A stretch of 64,000 nucleotides of DNA from G963677915 sp963677915 (GCA_963677915.2 CAXXGE010000047.1:1-64000), one strand, 5' to 3'. Positions 33,195 through 41,797 are shown, counted from the stretch's first letter. Program-made: numbers and translations. The notes: generated by a model not told the origin, from the sequence alone.

Positions 33195-34765
33195 AATGAC
33201 CCGCCACTTAAGAAGTGGGGGCTTCAGCATGTATCAACGCCGTTAGACGATGCTTAACATGATCGGTGTATCCACGACACCTCTATCCCCTCGGCTGAAT
33301 GCATCGGGGAATACTTTACGTATGATGTTGCCGGCTGCATTGCAGTCAGCATTGACAAACACGCCAACTCTGCTTCTGTATAAACCCCGCCTGATGCGCC
33401 TGCCCGAAAACTCTGGTGTTTCTGTCTCCGCGCCATGGACCGGCAGGCTATCCCTGTCCGGGAAACTAGCCTTAGAAGTGTAGGATTCCTCTGTGATTAT
33501 CAGGTAGATTCCTGCTTCTTCGCATTTATAGGCCAGATACCTGACGAACGCCGAGTAGGGTATCGACATGAAGTTTTGCTTGGCGGCTTTCCCAAGTGTC
33601 ACTTTCTTCTTGAATGATTCATTCATTCCGACGACGATGGTGCCGATATCCTCACGGACACAATAGTCCACCACCTGTCGGCTTGCCTTGTGCATGAAAT
33701 CCTTGATCCTGTCCCACCGCATACGCTCAAGACGCTCGAGACGGCTGGAACTGTACCGGCCGGCTCCTGCAGTCTGCCCATGTCTCAGTATCCCGTTAAG
33801 CCGGGCGCGTTCCTTGTTGTAGTACTGGTTGATGCTCTTGATCGCCCTCCCGTTGACGATGAAGGGCTTCAGGTTAAGGTTATTGGCTGTTGCCGCAAAG
33901 TTGTCAACGCCCAGGTCGATACCCAGTATGTTGTCGGGATTCAGAGGTTGCGCTTGTGGCACTTCCACCAGGAAGACCAGTTGCACAGTCAGGATACCGC
34001 TTCCGGGAACCACGCGGACCTCCTGCAGGCGTCCGTGCTTCCCCAGCTTGCCGATGTTCAGACGCGTTTTTATCTTCGGCAGTTTCAGGTATTGACCCTC
34101 CTTGATGACACAGATCTGGTTGGTGAGCGTGAGCGTCCTCCGGTTGCCCTTTCCGACATAACCCGGCGGTTTCGGTCTGCCGCTGTACTTCCCAGGAGAT
34201 GTCCGGAAGTCCTTGATACTTTCGAAGAAGGATTTCCAGGCCTCGATGACTTCCTGAAGCACCTGCTGGTTAGCCTGGGACGGCAGGTCATAGTAGGCTT
34301 CATGACGGATCCTTTTGAAGACATGGTCAAGCATCCTGTAGCTCAGATAGGGGTGTTCACTTGCCGGTACGCGTAGGGACGGATGCCCTGCAAGACAGTT
34401 GCTTACAGTATCGATCACCGCCTGCTCATAGGGGTGACGCTGGGACGCTTCCTTGGGCAGGCCTGAGAAGACCTGTCTGACGTAGAAGTTGGCTGCATTG
34501 TATAGGTTGGTTGATTTCATTGTCAGTTCATTCAGGTAGCTGTATAGACGATGGCCATTCCTGATGCGGATGCTCATTGTCCGGTATCGAGTCAAGGGAC
34601 AGTCAGCCATTTCATTTCCTCCCTTCAATGGTATAGAACAAACGTTCGCCTAACAGTATTATACCATTTGGCGACGGAAGTTGAAAGGCTTTTAGCCAAG
34701 ACAATATGAAAAACACAAGCAATTCATCCCCCGCTTGCACTCTCACTGAGTGAGCAAGGAAGGTT
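33195..34765 (-). mobile_element. IS200/IS605-type element with tnpB only
   Basis: The tnpB gene is flanked by end structures but no tnpA. At the 3' (degV) side, CCACTT (33204-33209) and AAGTGG (33213-33218) form the typical right-end hairpin, preceded on the minus strand by GCTGAAGCCCCC and followed by GGGTCATTCAC. At the other side (34700-34765) a CACTC/GAGTG hairpin and complementary CCCCC/GGTGGG strands mark a left end. Exact boundaries are estimates. Such tnpA-less elements move only with help from a TnpA elsewhere. The right-end transcript is expected to give the guide RNA of TnpB. Confidence 0.7.
33243..34610 (-). CDS. tnpB: RNA-guided endonuclease TnpB (IS1341-type)
   Basis: The protein is 455 residues from ATG 34610, with GGGAGG a few bases upstream. 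An in-frame TTG at 34628 is less likely. RuvC-I is LGIDLGVDNFA (Asp about 232) and RuvC-III is VNADCNAAGNI (Asp about 422). The RuvC-II strand reads TIVVGMNESFKK, so the usual VVLEDLN Glu is absent. A Glu in NES or in ITEESYTSKASF may take its place. The CxxC...CxxC zinc ribbon between RuvC-II and III is missing; this segment reads SKASFPDRDSLPVHG. Both traits are seen in one branch of Firmicute TnpBs. The ORF is intact, so nuclease activity is possible but not proven. Confidence 0.88.
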   Translation of the reverse strand: MADCPLTRYRTMSIRIRNGHRLYSYLNELTMKSTNLYNAANFYVRQVFSGLPKEASQRHPYEQAVIDTVSNCLAGHPSLRVPASEHPYLSYRMLDHVFKRIRHEAYYDLPSQANQQVLQEVIEAWKSFFESIKDFRTSPGKYSGRPKPPGYVGKGNRRTLTLTNQICVIKEGQYLKLPKIKTRLNIGKLGKHGRLQEVRVVPGSGILTVQLVFLVEVPQAQPLNPDNILGIDLGVDNFAATANNLNLKPFIVNGRAIKSINQYYNKERARLNGILRHGQTAGAGRYSSSRLERLERMRWDRIKDFMHKASRQVVDYCVREDIGTIVVGMNESFKKKVTLGKAAKQNFMSIPYSAFVRYLAYKCEEAGIYLIITEESYTSKASFPDRDSLPVHGAETETPEFSGRRIRRGLYRSRVGVFVNADCNAAGNIIRKVFPDAFSRGDRGVVDTPIMLSIV

Positions 34766-34878
34766 AAGAGGTGGGAGTCTTCTTGCTTTTAGAAGATAAA
34801 GTAGTTGTCGAAAAAGTGTTCATCAAGTATAACATCGGCGATTTCGGCTGTCAATTTACTGAAATGGAGGGCCTCGTA

Positions 34879-34907
34879 TTGATAAATCTTCAATATATGT
34901 GTATAAT
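34879..34907 (+). promoter_or_regulatory. Promoter of the liv operon
   Basis: TTGATA (34879-34884), 17-bp spacer, TATAAT (34902-34907), 58 bp before the livJ start. It lies beyond the left end of the TnpB element. Confidence 0.7.
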
Positions 34908-34965
34908 TTCAGTGTTAAACAATAAATCATCATATTACGATGAAAAAGAAAAGGGTGGAAAGAAA

Positions 34966-36090
34966 ATGAAGAAACTAATGACTTTACTAACGGCTTTGAC
35001 CCTTGTACTCACATTGGTGCTTAGCGGATGTTCCAGCAGCAAGACAATCAAGATCGGATTGCTGACACCGACTTCCGGTGCGCTGGCACCATACGGCCAA
35101 GCGGTCAAGAATTCAACAGAAATGGCAATCAAGTCAATCAACGACGCTGGCGGCATCGACGGAAAAACCGTTGAGCTGGTCGTCTATGACAATGAAGGTG
35201 ACGCAACCAAGTCTGTCAACCTGTTCAACAAGCTTGTCGACAATGACAAAATCGTTGCCCTGGTCGGACCGGTCATCTCCTCCACATCTCTTGCAGTGGC
35301 ACCTATCGCTCAGGAGTACGGTATTCCGATGATCTCCCCGACAGCGACCAACGCTGATGTAACACCCGGCAGGGACTATGTCTTCAGGGCCTGCTACATC
35401 GACCCGTATCAAGGCAGTGTCGTAGCGAAGTTCGCTGCGGAGAATATCGGCGGCAAAACGGCTGCAGTTCTTGTCAACACAGCCAGCGACTACTCGGTCG
35501 GTCTTGCTGACGCATTTACAGCTACATTCGAAAACCTTGGCGGTACCATCGTGAACACAGAGGCCTACACAGATGCGGATAAAGACTTCAACGCTGTTTT
35601 GACCAAGATCAAAGCGAACGCACCGGATATCATCTTCATCCCTGACTACTTCAACATGGTTGGCGTTATCGCTTCCCAAATCCAGGAGCAGGACATCGAT
35701 GCGGTCCTTCTTGGCGGCGACGGATGGGACGGTATCCAGAACGATTTCGCTGACGTAGCCAAAGGCAACTTCTTCGCGAACCACTATGCGACGGATGACC
35801 CGGACCCAATCGTTCAGAACTATATCGCAGCATACAAAGAAGCATACGGTGAGACACCGAACGCTCTCGGTGCACTGGCATACGATGCAACAAACGTACT
35901 GCTTGATGCAATCAAGGCTGCAGGTTCCACAAAAGGCGAAGATATCAAGGAAGCAATGGCAGCTACTGACATAGATGCGGTTTGCGGACATATAACTTTT
36001 GACGAGAACGGCGACCCTGTCAAGGCAATCTCCATGCTTACCGTCAATGATGCAGGCGAGCTTCAACTCGAAGCGAAAGTATCAGAGTAA
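34966..36090 (+). CDS. livJ: Branched-chain amino-acid ABC transporter, substrate-binding lipoprotein
   Basis: The protein is 374 residues from ATG 34966, chosen because the lipoprotein signal (TLVLTLVLSGCSSS, lipobox LSGC) follows directly. The open frame further upstream crosses the promoter. Mature part starts KTIKIGLLTPTSGALAPYGQ and has the type I periplasmic-binding fold of LivJ with AINDAGGIDG-like (SINDAGGIDGKTVELVVYD) and GALAYDATNVLLDAI. Leu, Ile or Val is the expected ligand, though related proteins bind other amides or amino acids. First gene of livJHMGF. A hairpin after the stop probably makes it more abundant than the membrane parts. Confidence 0.93.
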   Translation: MKKLMTLLTALTLVLTLVLSGCSSSKTIKIGLLTPTSGALAPYGQAVKNSTEMAIKSINDAGGIDGKTVELVVYDNEGDATKSVNLFNKLVDNDKIVALVGPVISSTSLAVAPIAQEYGIPMISPTATNADVTPGRDYVFRACYIDPYQGSVVAKFAAENIGGKTAAVLVNTASDYSVGLADAFTATFENLGGTIVNTEAYTDADKDFNAVLTKIKANAPDIIFIPDYFNMVGVIASQIQEQDIDAVLLGGDGWDGIQNDFADVAKGNFFANHYATDDPDPIVQNYIAAYKEAYGETPNALGALAYDATNVLLDAIKAAGSTKGEDIKEAMAATDIDAVCGHITFDENGDPVKAISMLTVNDAGELQLEAKVSE

Positions 36091-36108
36091 GTCAACGTTT
36101 AGACGCCA

Positions 36109-36136
36109 AAGGGGGGCGCAAGCTCCCCTTCTTGTT
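36109..36136 (+). terminator. Intercistronic hairpin/partial terminator between livJ and livH
   Basis: AAGGGGGGC (36109-36117), GNRA loop GCAA, GCTCCCCTT (36122-36130), then CTTGTTTTT. A 9-bp stem with one G-U pair. Likely attenuates transcription into livH or protects the livJ message end. Confidence 0.7.
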
Positions 36137-36213
36137 TTTCCATACCCGTGAGCGAGGGATTCGCGGGCTTGGAAAAGCAATAAAATAAAATACCGAGGAG
36201 GTATGACATACAT

Positions 36214-37095
36214 ATGGAACAATTCTTTCAGCAAGTAATCAACGGACTTAACGTCGGCAGCATCTATGCTCTGATCGCCCTGGGCTACACGATGGTATAC
36301 GGCATCGTCAGGCTCATCAACTTCGCCCACGGCGACATCCTGATGCTCGGTGCCTATTTCGGCTTCTTCGCCCTGACCCGGTTCAATATGCCGTTCTGGC
36401 TGGCGACAATCATCGCCATGGTGCTCAGTGCCGCCGTCGGTGTGACAATCGACAGGGTAGCCTACAAACCGCTCAGAAACGCACCCAGGATTTCGGCGCT
36501 CATCACAGCGTTGGGTGTCAGCATGTTCCTCGAGAACCTGTTCAGGCTCATTTTCGGGGCCCAGCCAAGAAAAATGCCGACAGTCATCGAGATGCAGAAA
36601 TACTGGATTACGGACAACCTGGCTATCAGCAACCTGGCGCTCATTACAATCATCCTTTCCGTGCTGCTGATGGTGGCCCTTGAGTTCATCGTCAGACAAA
36701 CGAAAACAGGCAAGGCGATGCGCGCCGTTTCCGAAGACAAAGGCGCTGCAAGGCTGATGGGCGTCAACGTGGACAGGACGATCTCCATCACATTCGCCCT
36801 GGGCTCTGCCCTTGGCGCTGTCGGAGGTATCCTGTACTCTATCAACTACTACCAGATCGAGCCATACATGGGTATGATGCCCGGACTTAAGGCCTTCGTC
36901 GCTGCGGTGCTTGGAGGCATCGGTGTCATTCCCGGTGCGATGCTCGGCGGCTTCACCATCGGCATGGTCGAAACGATCACAAAAGGCTATATTTCCACGA
37001 CATGGGCAGACGCCTTTGTATTCGGTATACTGATCATCGTGCTCATCTTCAAGCCCGCCGGCATCATGGGCAAGAACACAAGAGAGAAAGTGTAG
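36214..37095 (+). CDS. livH: Branched-chain amino-acid ABC transporter permease LivH
   Basis: The protein is 293 residues with about eight membrane helices and the LivH start QFFQQVINGLNVGSIYALIA, then GYTMVYGIVRLINFAHGDI. The EAA-like cytoplasmic loop for contact with LivG/LivF is KTGKAMRAVSEDKGAARLMG. SD GAGGAGG lies 12 bases before ATG 36214; a nearer ATG at 36203 is out of frame. livM follows after 9 bp. Confidence 0.95.
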   Translation: MEQFFQQVINGLNVGSIYALIALGYTMVYGIVRLINFAHGDILMLGAYFGFFALTRFNMPFWLATIIAMVLSAAVGVTIDRVAYKPLRNAPRISALITALGVSMFLENLFRLIFGAQPRKMPTVIEMQKYWITDNLAISNLALITIILSVLLMVALEFIVRQTKTGKAMRAVSEDKGAARLMGVNVDRTISITFALGSALGAVGGILYSINYYQIEPYMGMMPGLKAFVAAVLGGIGVIPGAMLGGFTIGMVETITKGYISTTWADAFVFGILIIVLIFKPAGIMGKNTREKV

Positions 37096-37104
37096 GTGGC
37101 TGCG

Positions 37105-38067
37105 ATGGATAAAAAGATACTCAAAAACTACGGCACGAACCTGCTGGCCCTCCTTATCATTTTCGTTGTGGTCAGGGTGCTTATCGAATTCAGGATCATC
37201 AACAACTATTATCATGGCATCATGGTTGTCGCGGGCGTGTACATCATCGTCGCCGCAAGCCTCAATCTGGCTACAGGCTACCTTGGACAGCTGGCGCTCG
37301 GCCATGCAGGCTTTATGGCTATCGGGGCTTATTCAGCGGCGCTTTTCGCCATCAATATGGAGCTGCCGAAATACGTGGAACTGTCGCTGGGTTTGCTGAT
37401 CGGCGGCATCATGGCAGGTATCTTCGGCTTGATTATCGGTATTCCTGCCCTTCGTCTCAGAGGCGACTACCTGGGTATCGTCACCCTTGGCTTCGGGGAA
37501 ATCATCCGTATCGCACTGCTGAACCTGCCATTTACAGGCGGCGCAGCGGGACTTAAGGACATCCCCAAATATGTTACATTTTCGGAAATCTACCTTCTGG
37601 TCGTCCTGGTCATTGCCTTCATCTATGTGTTTGTGCGCTCGAGGCACGGCAGAGCGATCCTGTCCATCAAAGAGGATGAGATTGCAGCTGAATCAGTCGG
37701 TATCCCGACGACCTTCTACAAGGTCTACGGCTTCGTCGTTTCCGCGTTCCTTGCAGGTATCGGCGGCGGCGCCCTTGGTTTCTACCAAAGGATTCTGGAC
37801 CCCAAGAAGTTCAACTTCATGCTTTCCGTCGAGTTCTTCATCATCGTTGTACTTGGAGGCATGGGCAGCATCACAGGTACAATCATCGCGGCGCTCAGTC
37901 TGGCAATCATCAATGAATTCCTTTATTCCATCGACGAACTGAGGCTGGTCATCTATGCGGCGACACTGGTTGTCATGATGATCTTCAAGCAGGAAGGTCT
38001 GCTGGGCAAGTACGAATTCTCCCTTGTGAGGTTCCTTGAACGACGCAAGGCCAGGAAGGCCAATTAG
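37105..38067 (+). CDS. livM: Branched-chain amino-acid ABC transporter permease LivM
   Basis: The protein is 320 residues with about ten membrane helices. The start is taken as ATG 37105 behind TAGGTGG; GTG 37096 is in frame but overlaps the SD. LivM features are ASLNLATGYLGQLALGHAGF, GDYLGIVTLGFGEIIR and the loop RSRHGRAILSIKEDEIAAES. The basic tail RFLERRKARKAN is cytoplasmic. Heterodimer with LivH. Confidence 0.95.
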   Translation: MDKKILKNYGTNLLALLIIFVVVRVLIEFRIINNYYHGIMVVAGVYIIVAASLNLATGYLGQLALGHAGFMAIGAYSAALFAINMELPKYVELSLGLLIGGIMAGIFGLIIGIPALRLRGDYLGIVTLGFGEIIRIALLNLPFTGGAAGLKDIPKYVTFSEIYLLVVLVIAFIYVFVRSRHGRAILSIKEDEIAAESVGIPTTFYKVYGFVVSAFLAGIGGGALGFYQRILDPKKFNFMLSVEFFIIVVLGGMGSITGTIIAALSLAIINEFLYSIDELRLVIYAATLVVMMIFKQEGLLGKYEFSLVRFLERRKARKAN

Positions 38068-38077
38068 GAGGTGCCCT

Positions 38078-38836
38078 ATGAGTTTGCTAAGAACAGATAA
38101 AATAGGTATATCATTCGGCGGCCTCAAGGCTGTATCTGGTTTCGACATCGATATAAAAGAAGGCGAGCTGGTCGGACTGATAGGTCCAAACGGCGCCGGC
38201 AAGACGACCATTTTCAATATGCTGACAGGGGTCTACCTGCCGACCGAAGGTGAGATCTACCTGAACGAGAAGCTGGTCAACGGCAAGAAACCTTACCAGA
38301 TCGTAGCGGCAGGCCTCGGCAGAACGTTCCAGAACATCCGCCTGTTCAAGGGGTTGACGGTCATCGACAACATCAAGATTGCCTTCCACAAGCAGATGAA
38401 ATACAACACATTCGCGGCGGTATTCAGAACGAAAAGCTACTGGGAAGAGGAAGCAATTATAGACAAGAAGGCCAGGGAGCTGTTGGCCCTGTTCGACATG
38501 GAAGAGGATGCGCAGGCCCTCTCAAGCAATCTGCCTTACGGCAAGCAGAGGAAACTAGAAATCTGCCGCGCCCTCGCAACCGAGCCCAAGCTGCTGCTTT
38601 TGGACGAGCCGGCTGCAGGCATGAATCCGCAGGAAACAAAGGAACTGATGGAAACGATCCACTTCATCAGGGACAAATTCAACGTCACCATCCTTCTGAT
38701 CGAGCACGACATGAGTCTGGTCATGGGGATTTGCGAACGGCTTGTTGTTATCGACTATGGCAGAATCATCGCCACCGGCACGCCGGACGAAATCAAATCC
38801 AATAAGAAGGTCATCGGGGCCTATCTGGGCCAATAG
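38078..38836 (+). CDS. livG: Branched-chain amino-acid ABC transporter ATPase LivG
   Basis: The protein is 252 residues from ATG 38078 (AGGAGG upstream). An ORF start at 38036 lies inside livM and is not used. Walker A is GPNGAGKT. The ABC signature reads LSSNLPYGKQRKLEICRA, the LivG variant. Walker B is LLLLDEPAAGMNP, and the switch is LIEHDMSLVMGICERL. It powers the LivHM permease together with LivF. Genes are tightly spaced (10 and 15 bp), so they form one operon. Confidence 0.96.
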   Translation: MSLLRTDKIGISFGGLKAVSGFDIDIKEGELVGLIGPNGAGKTTIFNMLTGVYLPTEGEIYLNEKLVNGKKPYQIVAAGLGRTFQNIRLFKGLTVIDNIKIAFHKQMKYNTFAAVFRTKSYWEEEAIIDKKARELLALFDMEEDAQALSSNLPYGKQRKLEICRALATEPKLLLLDEPAAGMNPQETKELMETIHFIRDKFNVTILLIEHDMSLVMGICERLVVIDYGRIIATGTPDEIKSNKKVIGAYLGQ

Positions 38837-38851
38837 CGAAGGAGGCTGACC

Positions 38852-39553
38852 ATGTTAAAAGTAGAGAATCTGCATGTGCACTACGGTGCCATCCATGCAC
38901 TTAAAGGCCTTTCCTTCGAAGTGAAGAAAGGTGAGATCGTCACACTGATCGGTGCCAACGGCGCCGGCAAGACAACGACGCTGCATACGGTTTCCGGCCT
39001 TTTGAAGCCGACCGAAGGAAGCATCATACTGAAGGACAAGCCAATCGCTGGCCTTGATGCCAACAAGATCCTTGAACTGGGCATGGCCCATGTACCTGAA
39101 GGCAGAAGGGTCTTCTCCCAAATGACAGTGTACGAAAACCTTGAAATGGGAGCGTTTCTGAGAAACGACCAGGAGGGTATCCAGAAAGACATGGAGGATG
39201 TCTACCTGAAATTTCCAAGGCTCAAGGAACGCCTGAAGCAGACGGCCGGCACAATGTCCGGCGGCGAGCAGCAGATGCTGGCCATGGCGAGAGCACTGAT
39301 GAGCAGACCGGACATCCTGCTGATGGATGAGCCGTCCATGGGACTGGCGCCGATCCTCGTACAGGAAATCTTCAATATTATAAAAGAAGTCAACGAACAG
39401 GGTGTGACCGTCCTTCTGGTCGAACAGAATGCAAGCATGGCCCTGTCAATTGCCCATAGAGCCTATGTACTTGAGACGGGCAAGATTGTTCTTGAGGGAT
39501 ATGCCAAAGACCTGCTGAACCATGAAGACGTGAAAAAAGCCTACTTGGGATAG
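38852..39553 (+). CDS. livF: Branched-chain amino-acid ABC transporter ATPase LivF
   Basis: The protein is 233 residues. Walker A is GANGAGKT, the signature is MSGGEQQMLAMARALM, Walker B is ILLMDEPSMGLAP, and the switch/His loop is LVEQNASMALSIAHRAYVLE. The HVPEGRRVFSQMTVYENL segment is typical of LivF. SD GAAGGAGG precedes ATG 38852. It completes the livJHMGF transporter. A LiaF-like gene follows after 13 bp and may share the transcript. Confidence 0.96.
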   Translation: MLKVENLHVHYGAIHALKGLSFEVKKGEIVTLIGANGAGKTTTLHTVSGLLKPTEGSIILKDKPIAGLDANKILELGMAHVPEGRRVFSQMTVYENLEMGAFLRNDQEGIQKDMEDVYLKFPRLKERLKQTAGTMSGGEQQMLAMARALMSRPDILLMDEPSMGLAPILVQEIFNIIKEVNEQGVTVLLVEQNASMALSIAHRAYVLETGKIVLEGYAKDLLNHEDVKKAYLG

Positions 39554-39566
39554 AAAGGATGAGTCT

Positions 39567-40283
39567 ATGAAAATCAACAGACTGATACTCGGACTGATCG
39601 TTATCGTACTTGGATTCCTGCTGCTTCTTGATGTAACGGACGCTTTTGACCTGGGTTGGATTATTAGTTATGCGTGGCCGCTGCTGCTGACTTTTCTGGG
39701 ACTTAACTTCCTGTTGAAAAGAAACGGCCAGTACATGCTCGGAACCTTCTTTCTGCTGTGGGGCCTGCTGGAATTCGGCAAGCGCCTGGGTGTCGGCTTC
39801 CTCAGAAACGTCAGCGTCTGGAACATGCTATGGCCGATTGTCATCATCCTCTTCGGTCTCTGGATTCTGTTCAGCAGGAAAAAGGAGAGCAGTGATTTCA
39901 GCGAGATGAATCCTTTTAAGGAAAGGGAGCGGGTCTCCGGTGAAGACCGATTGGATGCTTCTGCATTCTTCAGCGGCATCAACGTGCTTCACGAGTCGTC
40001 TTCTTTTGAGGGCGGCCATGTGACGGCGGCTTTCGGCGGCGCTGAAATATCACTCAAAAACGCCACTGTACCTGTAGGCGAGACGGCGGTTGTGGATGTG
40101 CTGTGCGCCTTCGGCGGTGTGGAAATCCATGTACCGGAAGACTGGAAGGTGCAGGTGAAGGTGCTCCCGTTCTTTGGCGGTGTAGACAACAAGACGAGCC
40201 TTTCCAAGGACAACACACAGGATGTCAAACTCATCATAAAAGGTACGGTCGCCTTCGGCGGCGTGGAGATCAACAACAAGTAA
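39567..40283 (+). CDS. LiaF-like membrane protein (cell-wall-stress response type)
   Basis: The protein is 238 residues. About four membrane segments lie in residues 1-110 (LILGLIVIVLGFLLLLDV, AWPLLLTFLGLNFLL, MLGTFFLLWGLLEF, MLWPIVIILFGLWILF). They are followed by a short charged linker and a beta-rich C-terminal domain with repeated FGG motifs (AAFGGAEI, CAFGGVEI, PFFGGVDN, VAFGGVEI). That is the layout of LiaF/VraT-type proteins, which restrain a cell-envelope stress sensor kinase. No liaRS-like kinase or regulator is nearby, so its partner is unknown. It lies directly after livF. Confidence 0.82.
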   Translation: MKINRLILGLIVIVLGFLLLLDVTDAFDLGWIISYAWPLLLTFLGLNFLLKRNGQYMLGTFFLLWGLLEFGKRLGVGFLRNVSVWNMLWPIVIILFGLWILFSRKKESSDFSEMNPFKERERVSGEDRLDASAFFSGINVLHESSSFEGGHVTAAFGGAEISLKNATVPVGETAVVDVLCAFGGVEIHVPEDWKVQVKVLPFFGGVDNKTSLSKDNTQDVKLIIKGTVAFGGVEINNK

Positions 40284-40306
40284 AGAACGGTATTTGGACA
40301 TAGTAA

Positions 40307-40328
40307 AAGGGATGCGGTTGCATCCCTT
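40307..40328. terminator. Bidirectional terminator hairpin
   Basis: AAGGGATGC (40307-40315), GGTT loop, GCATCCCTT (40320-40328) lies between the convergent LiaF-like and CBS genes. The T-run is better on the minus strand. Confidence 0.65.
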
Positions 40329-40336
40329 CACTCATT

Positions 40337-40981
40337 TCAGGTCTTTTTGATGGAGACTATAGAAAGGTTCGACTTCTCAAGCGCTTCGACGATATCGTCC
40401 ACATCGGTGGTGTTCAGGCGGATGATCAGCTCGCTGAAATCGGCTTGGCCGACGTGGTTGTAGTTGATGACATGGCTGATGTTGACGCCGAACTCCTTGA
40501 TGATGCCGGTGACGTCGGCGAGATTGCCCATCTCGTCCTTGAGTTCGAGGGAGATGCGGGTGCCGGGATCATTGACACCGGAGATATCAAGAAAGGCGTT
40601 CAGGATATCCTCGCGTGTGATGATGCCTATGAGCTTGCCCTCTTCGACAACGGGCAGGGCGTTGATGTCGTTGTCACGCATGAGGATGGCGGCATCTTCA
40701 ATCAGCAGGTCGGACGTGCATGTAAGCACATCCGTCGCCATGATGTCCTTGACCTTGGTTTTGGAAAGCAGGTAGTTGAGCTCGAATACGCTCAGGGATG
40801 TCGCTTTTGAAGGGCTCACTTCTTCGAGTAGTTTTTCGGTGACCAGCCCGAGGAATTTGCCGTCTTTTACGACGGGTATCTGTTTGCACTTTTTCTCAAC
40901 CATCAGGCGGAACGCAAGGTCGATGGAAGCGTCCTGGAAAACCGTCGTTACATCTGTTGTCATTCTGTTCCGTACATACAT
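40337..40981 (-). CDS. CBS-pair and ACT domain protein (AcuB-like)
   Basis: The protein is 214 residues from ATG 40981, with GGAGGTG 6 bases upstream. Two CBS motifs occupy residues about 1-130 (VRNRMTTDVTTVFQDASIDL, VKDIMATDVLTCTSDLLIED and ALPVVEEGKLIGIITREDIL). An ACT-like domain, ISLELKDEMGNLADVTGIIK, follows to the end. CBS pairs bind adenine nucleotides and ACT domains bind amino acids, so it is probably a small-molecule sensor. AcuB-type proteins have been linked to acetoin use, but no acu genes are present here. Confidence 0.88.
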   Translation of the reverse strand: MYVRNRMTTDVTTVFQDASIDLAFRLMVEKKCKQIPVVKDGKFLGLVTEKLLEEVSPSKATSLSVFELNYLLSKTKVKDIMATDVLTCTSDLLIEDAAILMRDNDINALPVVEEGKLIGIITREDILNAFLDISGVNDPGTRISLELKDEMGNLADVTGIIKEFGVNISHVINYNHVGQADFSELIIRLNTTDVDDIVEALEKSNLSIVSIKKT

Positions 40982-41080
40982 GTGAAGCACCTCCGTTGGA
41001 TTCTGAATTTTCTGTTTCCATTATACCAAATTTCTAATCTCTTTTACATAAAATATGGTATTTTGAGGTGAAACACCATG

Positions 41081-41119
41081 CTTGATCACCTTGTACAAGG
41101 TGATCAAGCGTGGTATAAT
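41081..41119 (+). promoter_or_regulatory. Promoter with perfect 28-bp palindromic operator for the HicBA-like operon
   Basis: CTTGATCACCTTG and CAAGGTGATCAAG are perfect inverted arms around TA (41081-41108). The centre contains the -35 box TTGTAC (41091-41096). After a 17-bp spacer comes TATAAT (41114-41119). A repressor bound to the palindrome would block polymerase, as in autoregulated toxin-antitoxin operons. Confidence 0.75.
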
Positions 41120-41142
41120 GTTATTTGAAAGGGGCTGGTTGG

Positions 41143-41571
41143 ATGAAAGTCATATATAAGTCGGCAGAAACTAGGGGAAAACAAAATGAGATTCACGCTG
41201 CAATTCGGCTGGGCCTTGTGCTCGAAATAGAAAACGGAAACACACATGAAAAGAGTTACATGCTGAACGAACGTATGGTCAATACGCTTTTGAAATTGAT
41301 TCCGATTGAGAACATGATTGAATATGATGGCGAATTGAATGTTTATACATGTTACAACAGTATGGTTCCATCCTTATTCGGAGAAGGGGAATCTGAAGAA
41401 GAGGCTAAAGAGTCTATGGTTGAAGAAGCGATGGCATTGGCGCAGGACCACATAGATGATCCAAGTATATTTTCCGGAGTGCTTAATGAGATACAGCAGT
41501 TTGTGATGGCTAATCTGGCATTGGCAGGCAGTAACAAAGACAGAGTGAAGGAGATCTTGAACATTGGCTGA
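41143..41571 (+). CDS. HicB-like antitoxin (divergent)
   Basis: The protein is 142 residues from ATG 41143 (AAAGGGG upstream); an in-frame TTG at 41125 is unlikely. The middle GEGESEEEAKESMVEEAMAL resembles the HicB core helix (G-x-T-x-EEA-x-x-x-x-EA). The protein precedes and overlaps by 8 bp a small HicA-like gene, the antitoxin-first order of some HicBA loci. I see no clear ribbon-helix-helix or helix-turn-helix at the C-terminus (QQFVMANLALAGSNKDRVKE). The palindrome over its promoter suggests it, or the complex, binds DNA. Local base composition is more AT-rich than neighbours, consistent with transfer. Family call is tentative. Confidence 0.55.
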   Translation: MKVIYKSAETRGKQNEIHAAIRLGLVLEIENGNTHEKSYMLNERMVNTLLKLIPIENMIEYDGELNVYTCYNSMVPSLFGEGESEEEAKESMVEEAMALAQDHIDDPSIFSGVLNEIQQFVMANLALAGSNKDRVKEILNIG

Positions 41572-41797
41572 TGCAGTGACATACGGACAATTAATGAGAT
41601 TTCTGTCAAGACATGGATTTGTAGCTAAGGGAAAGCGCCAAAACCGTTACAAAGGTGTTTTCGGCGGCCAAGCAAGGACGCTAACTGTCCATTATCATAA
41701 AGACACTGATCACATAGCGTCAGGCACACTTTCTCAATATGCCAGGGATTTGGGATTGAGCAGAGCAGCTCTGATAGATCAGATCAAAGGGCGCTGA
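41564..41797 (+). CDS. HicA-like toxin, putative mRNA interferase
   Basis: The protein is 77 residues from TTG 41564 (AAGGAG 10 bases upstream), overlapping the upstream gene. The pattern TYGQLMRFLSRHGFVAKGKR, then RTLTVHYHKD and SGTLSQYARDLGLSRAALI, follows the HicA double-stranded-RNA-binding-like fold: helix, strands, then G-T-L-x-x-I-x-x-x-x-G. The catalytic His of canonical HicA (GSHH) is not in its usual place; His residues occur in VHYHKD instead. Size, order and overlap support a toxin role, but activity is uncertain. Confidence 0.6.
   Translation: MADAVTYGQLMRFLSRHGFVAKGKRQNRYKGVFGGQARTLTVHYHKDTDHIASGTLSQYARDLGLSRAALIDQIKGR

Noticed and set aside
33195..34765. CRISPR-like or Cas12 system around tnpB
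   Set aside because: No repeat-spacer array or cas genes. End hairpins fit an IS200/IS605 element.
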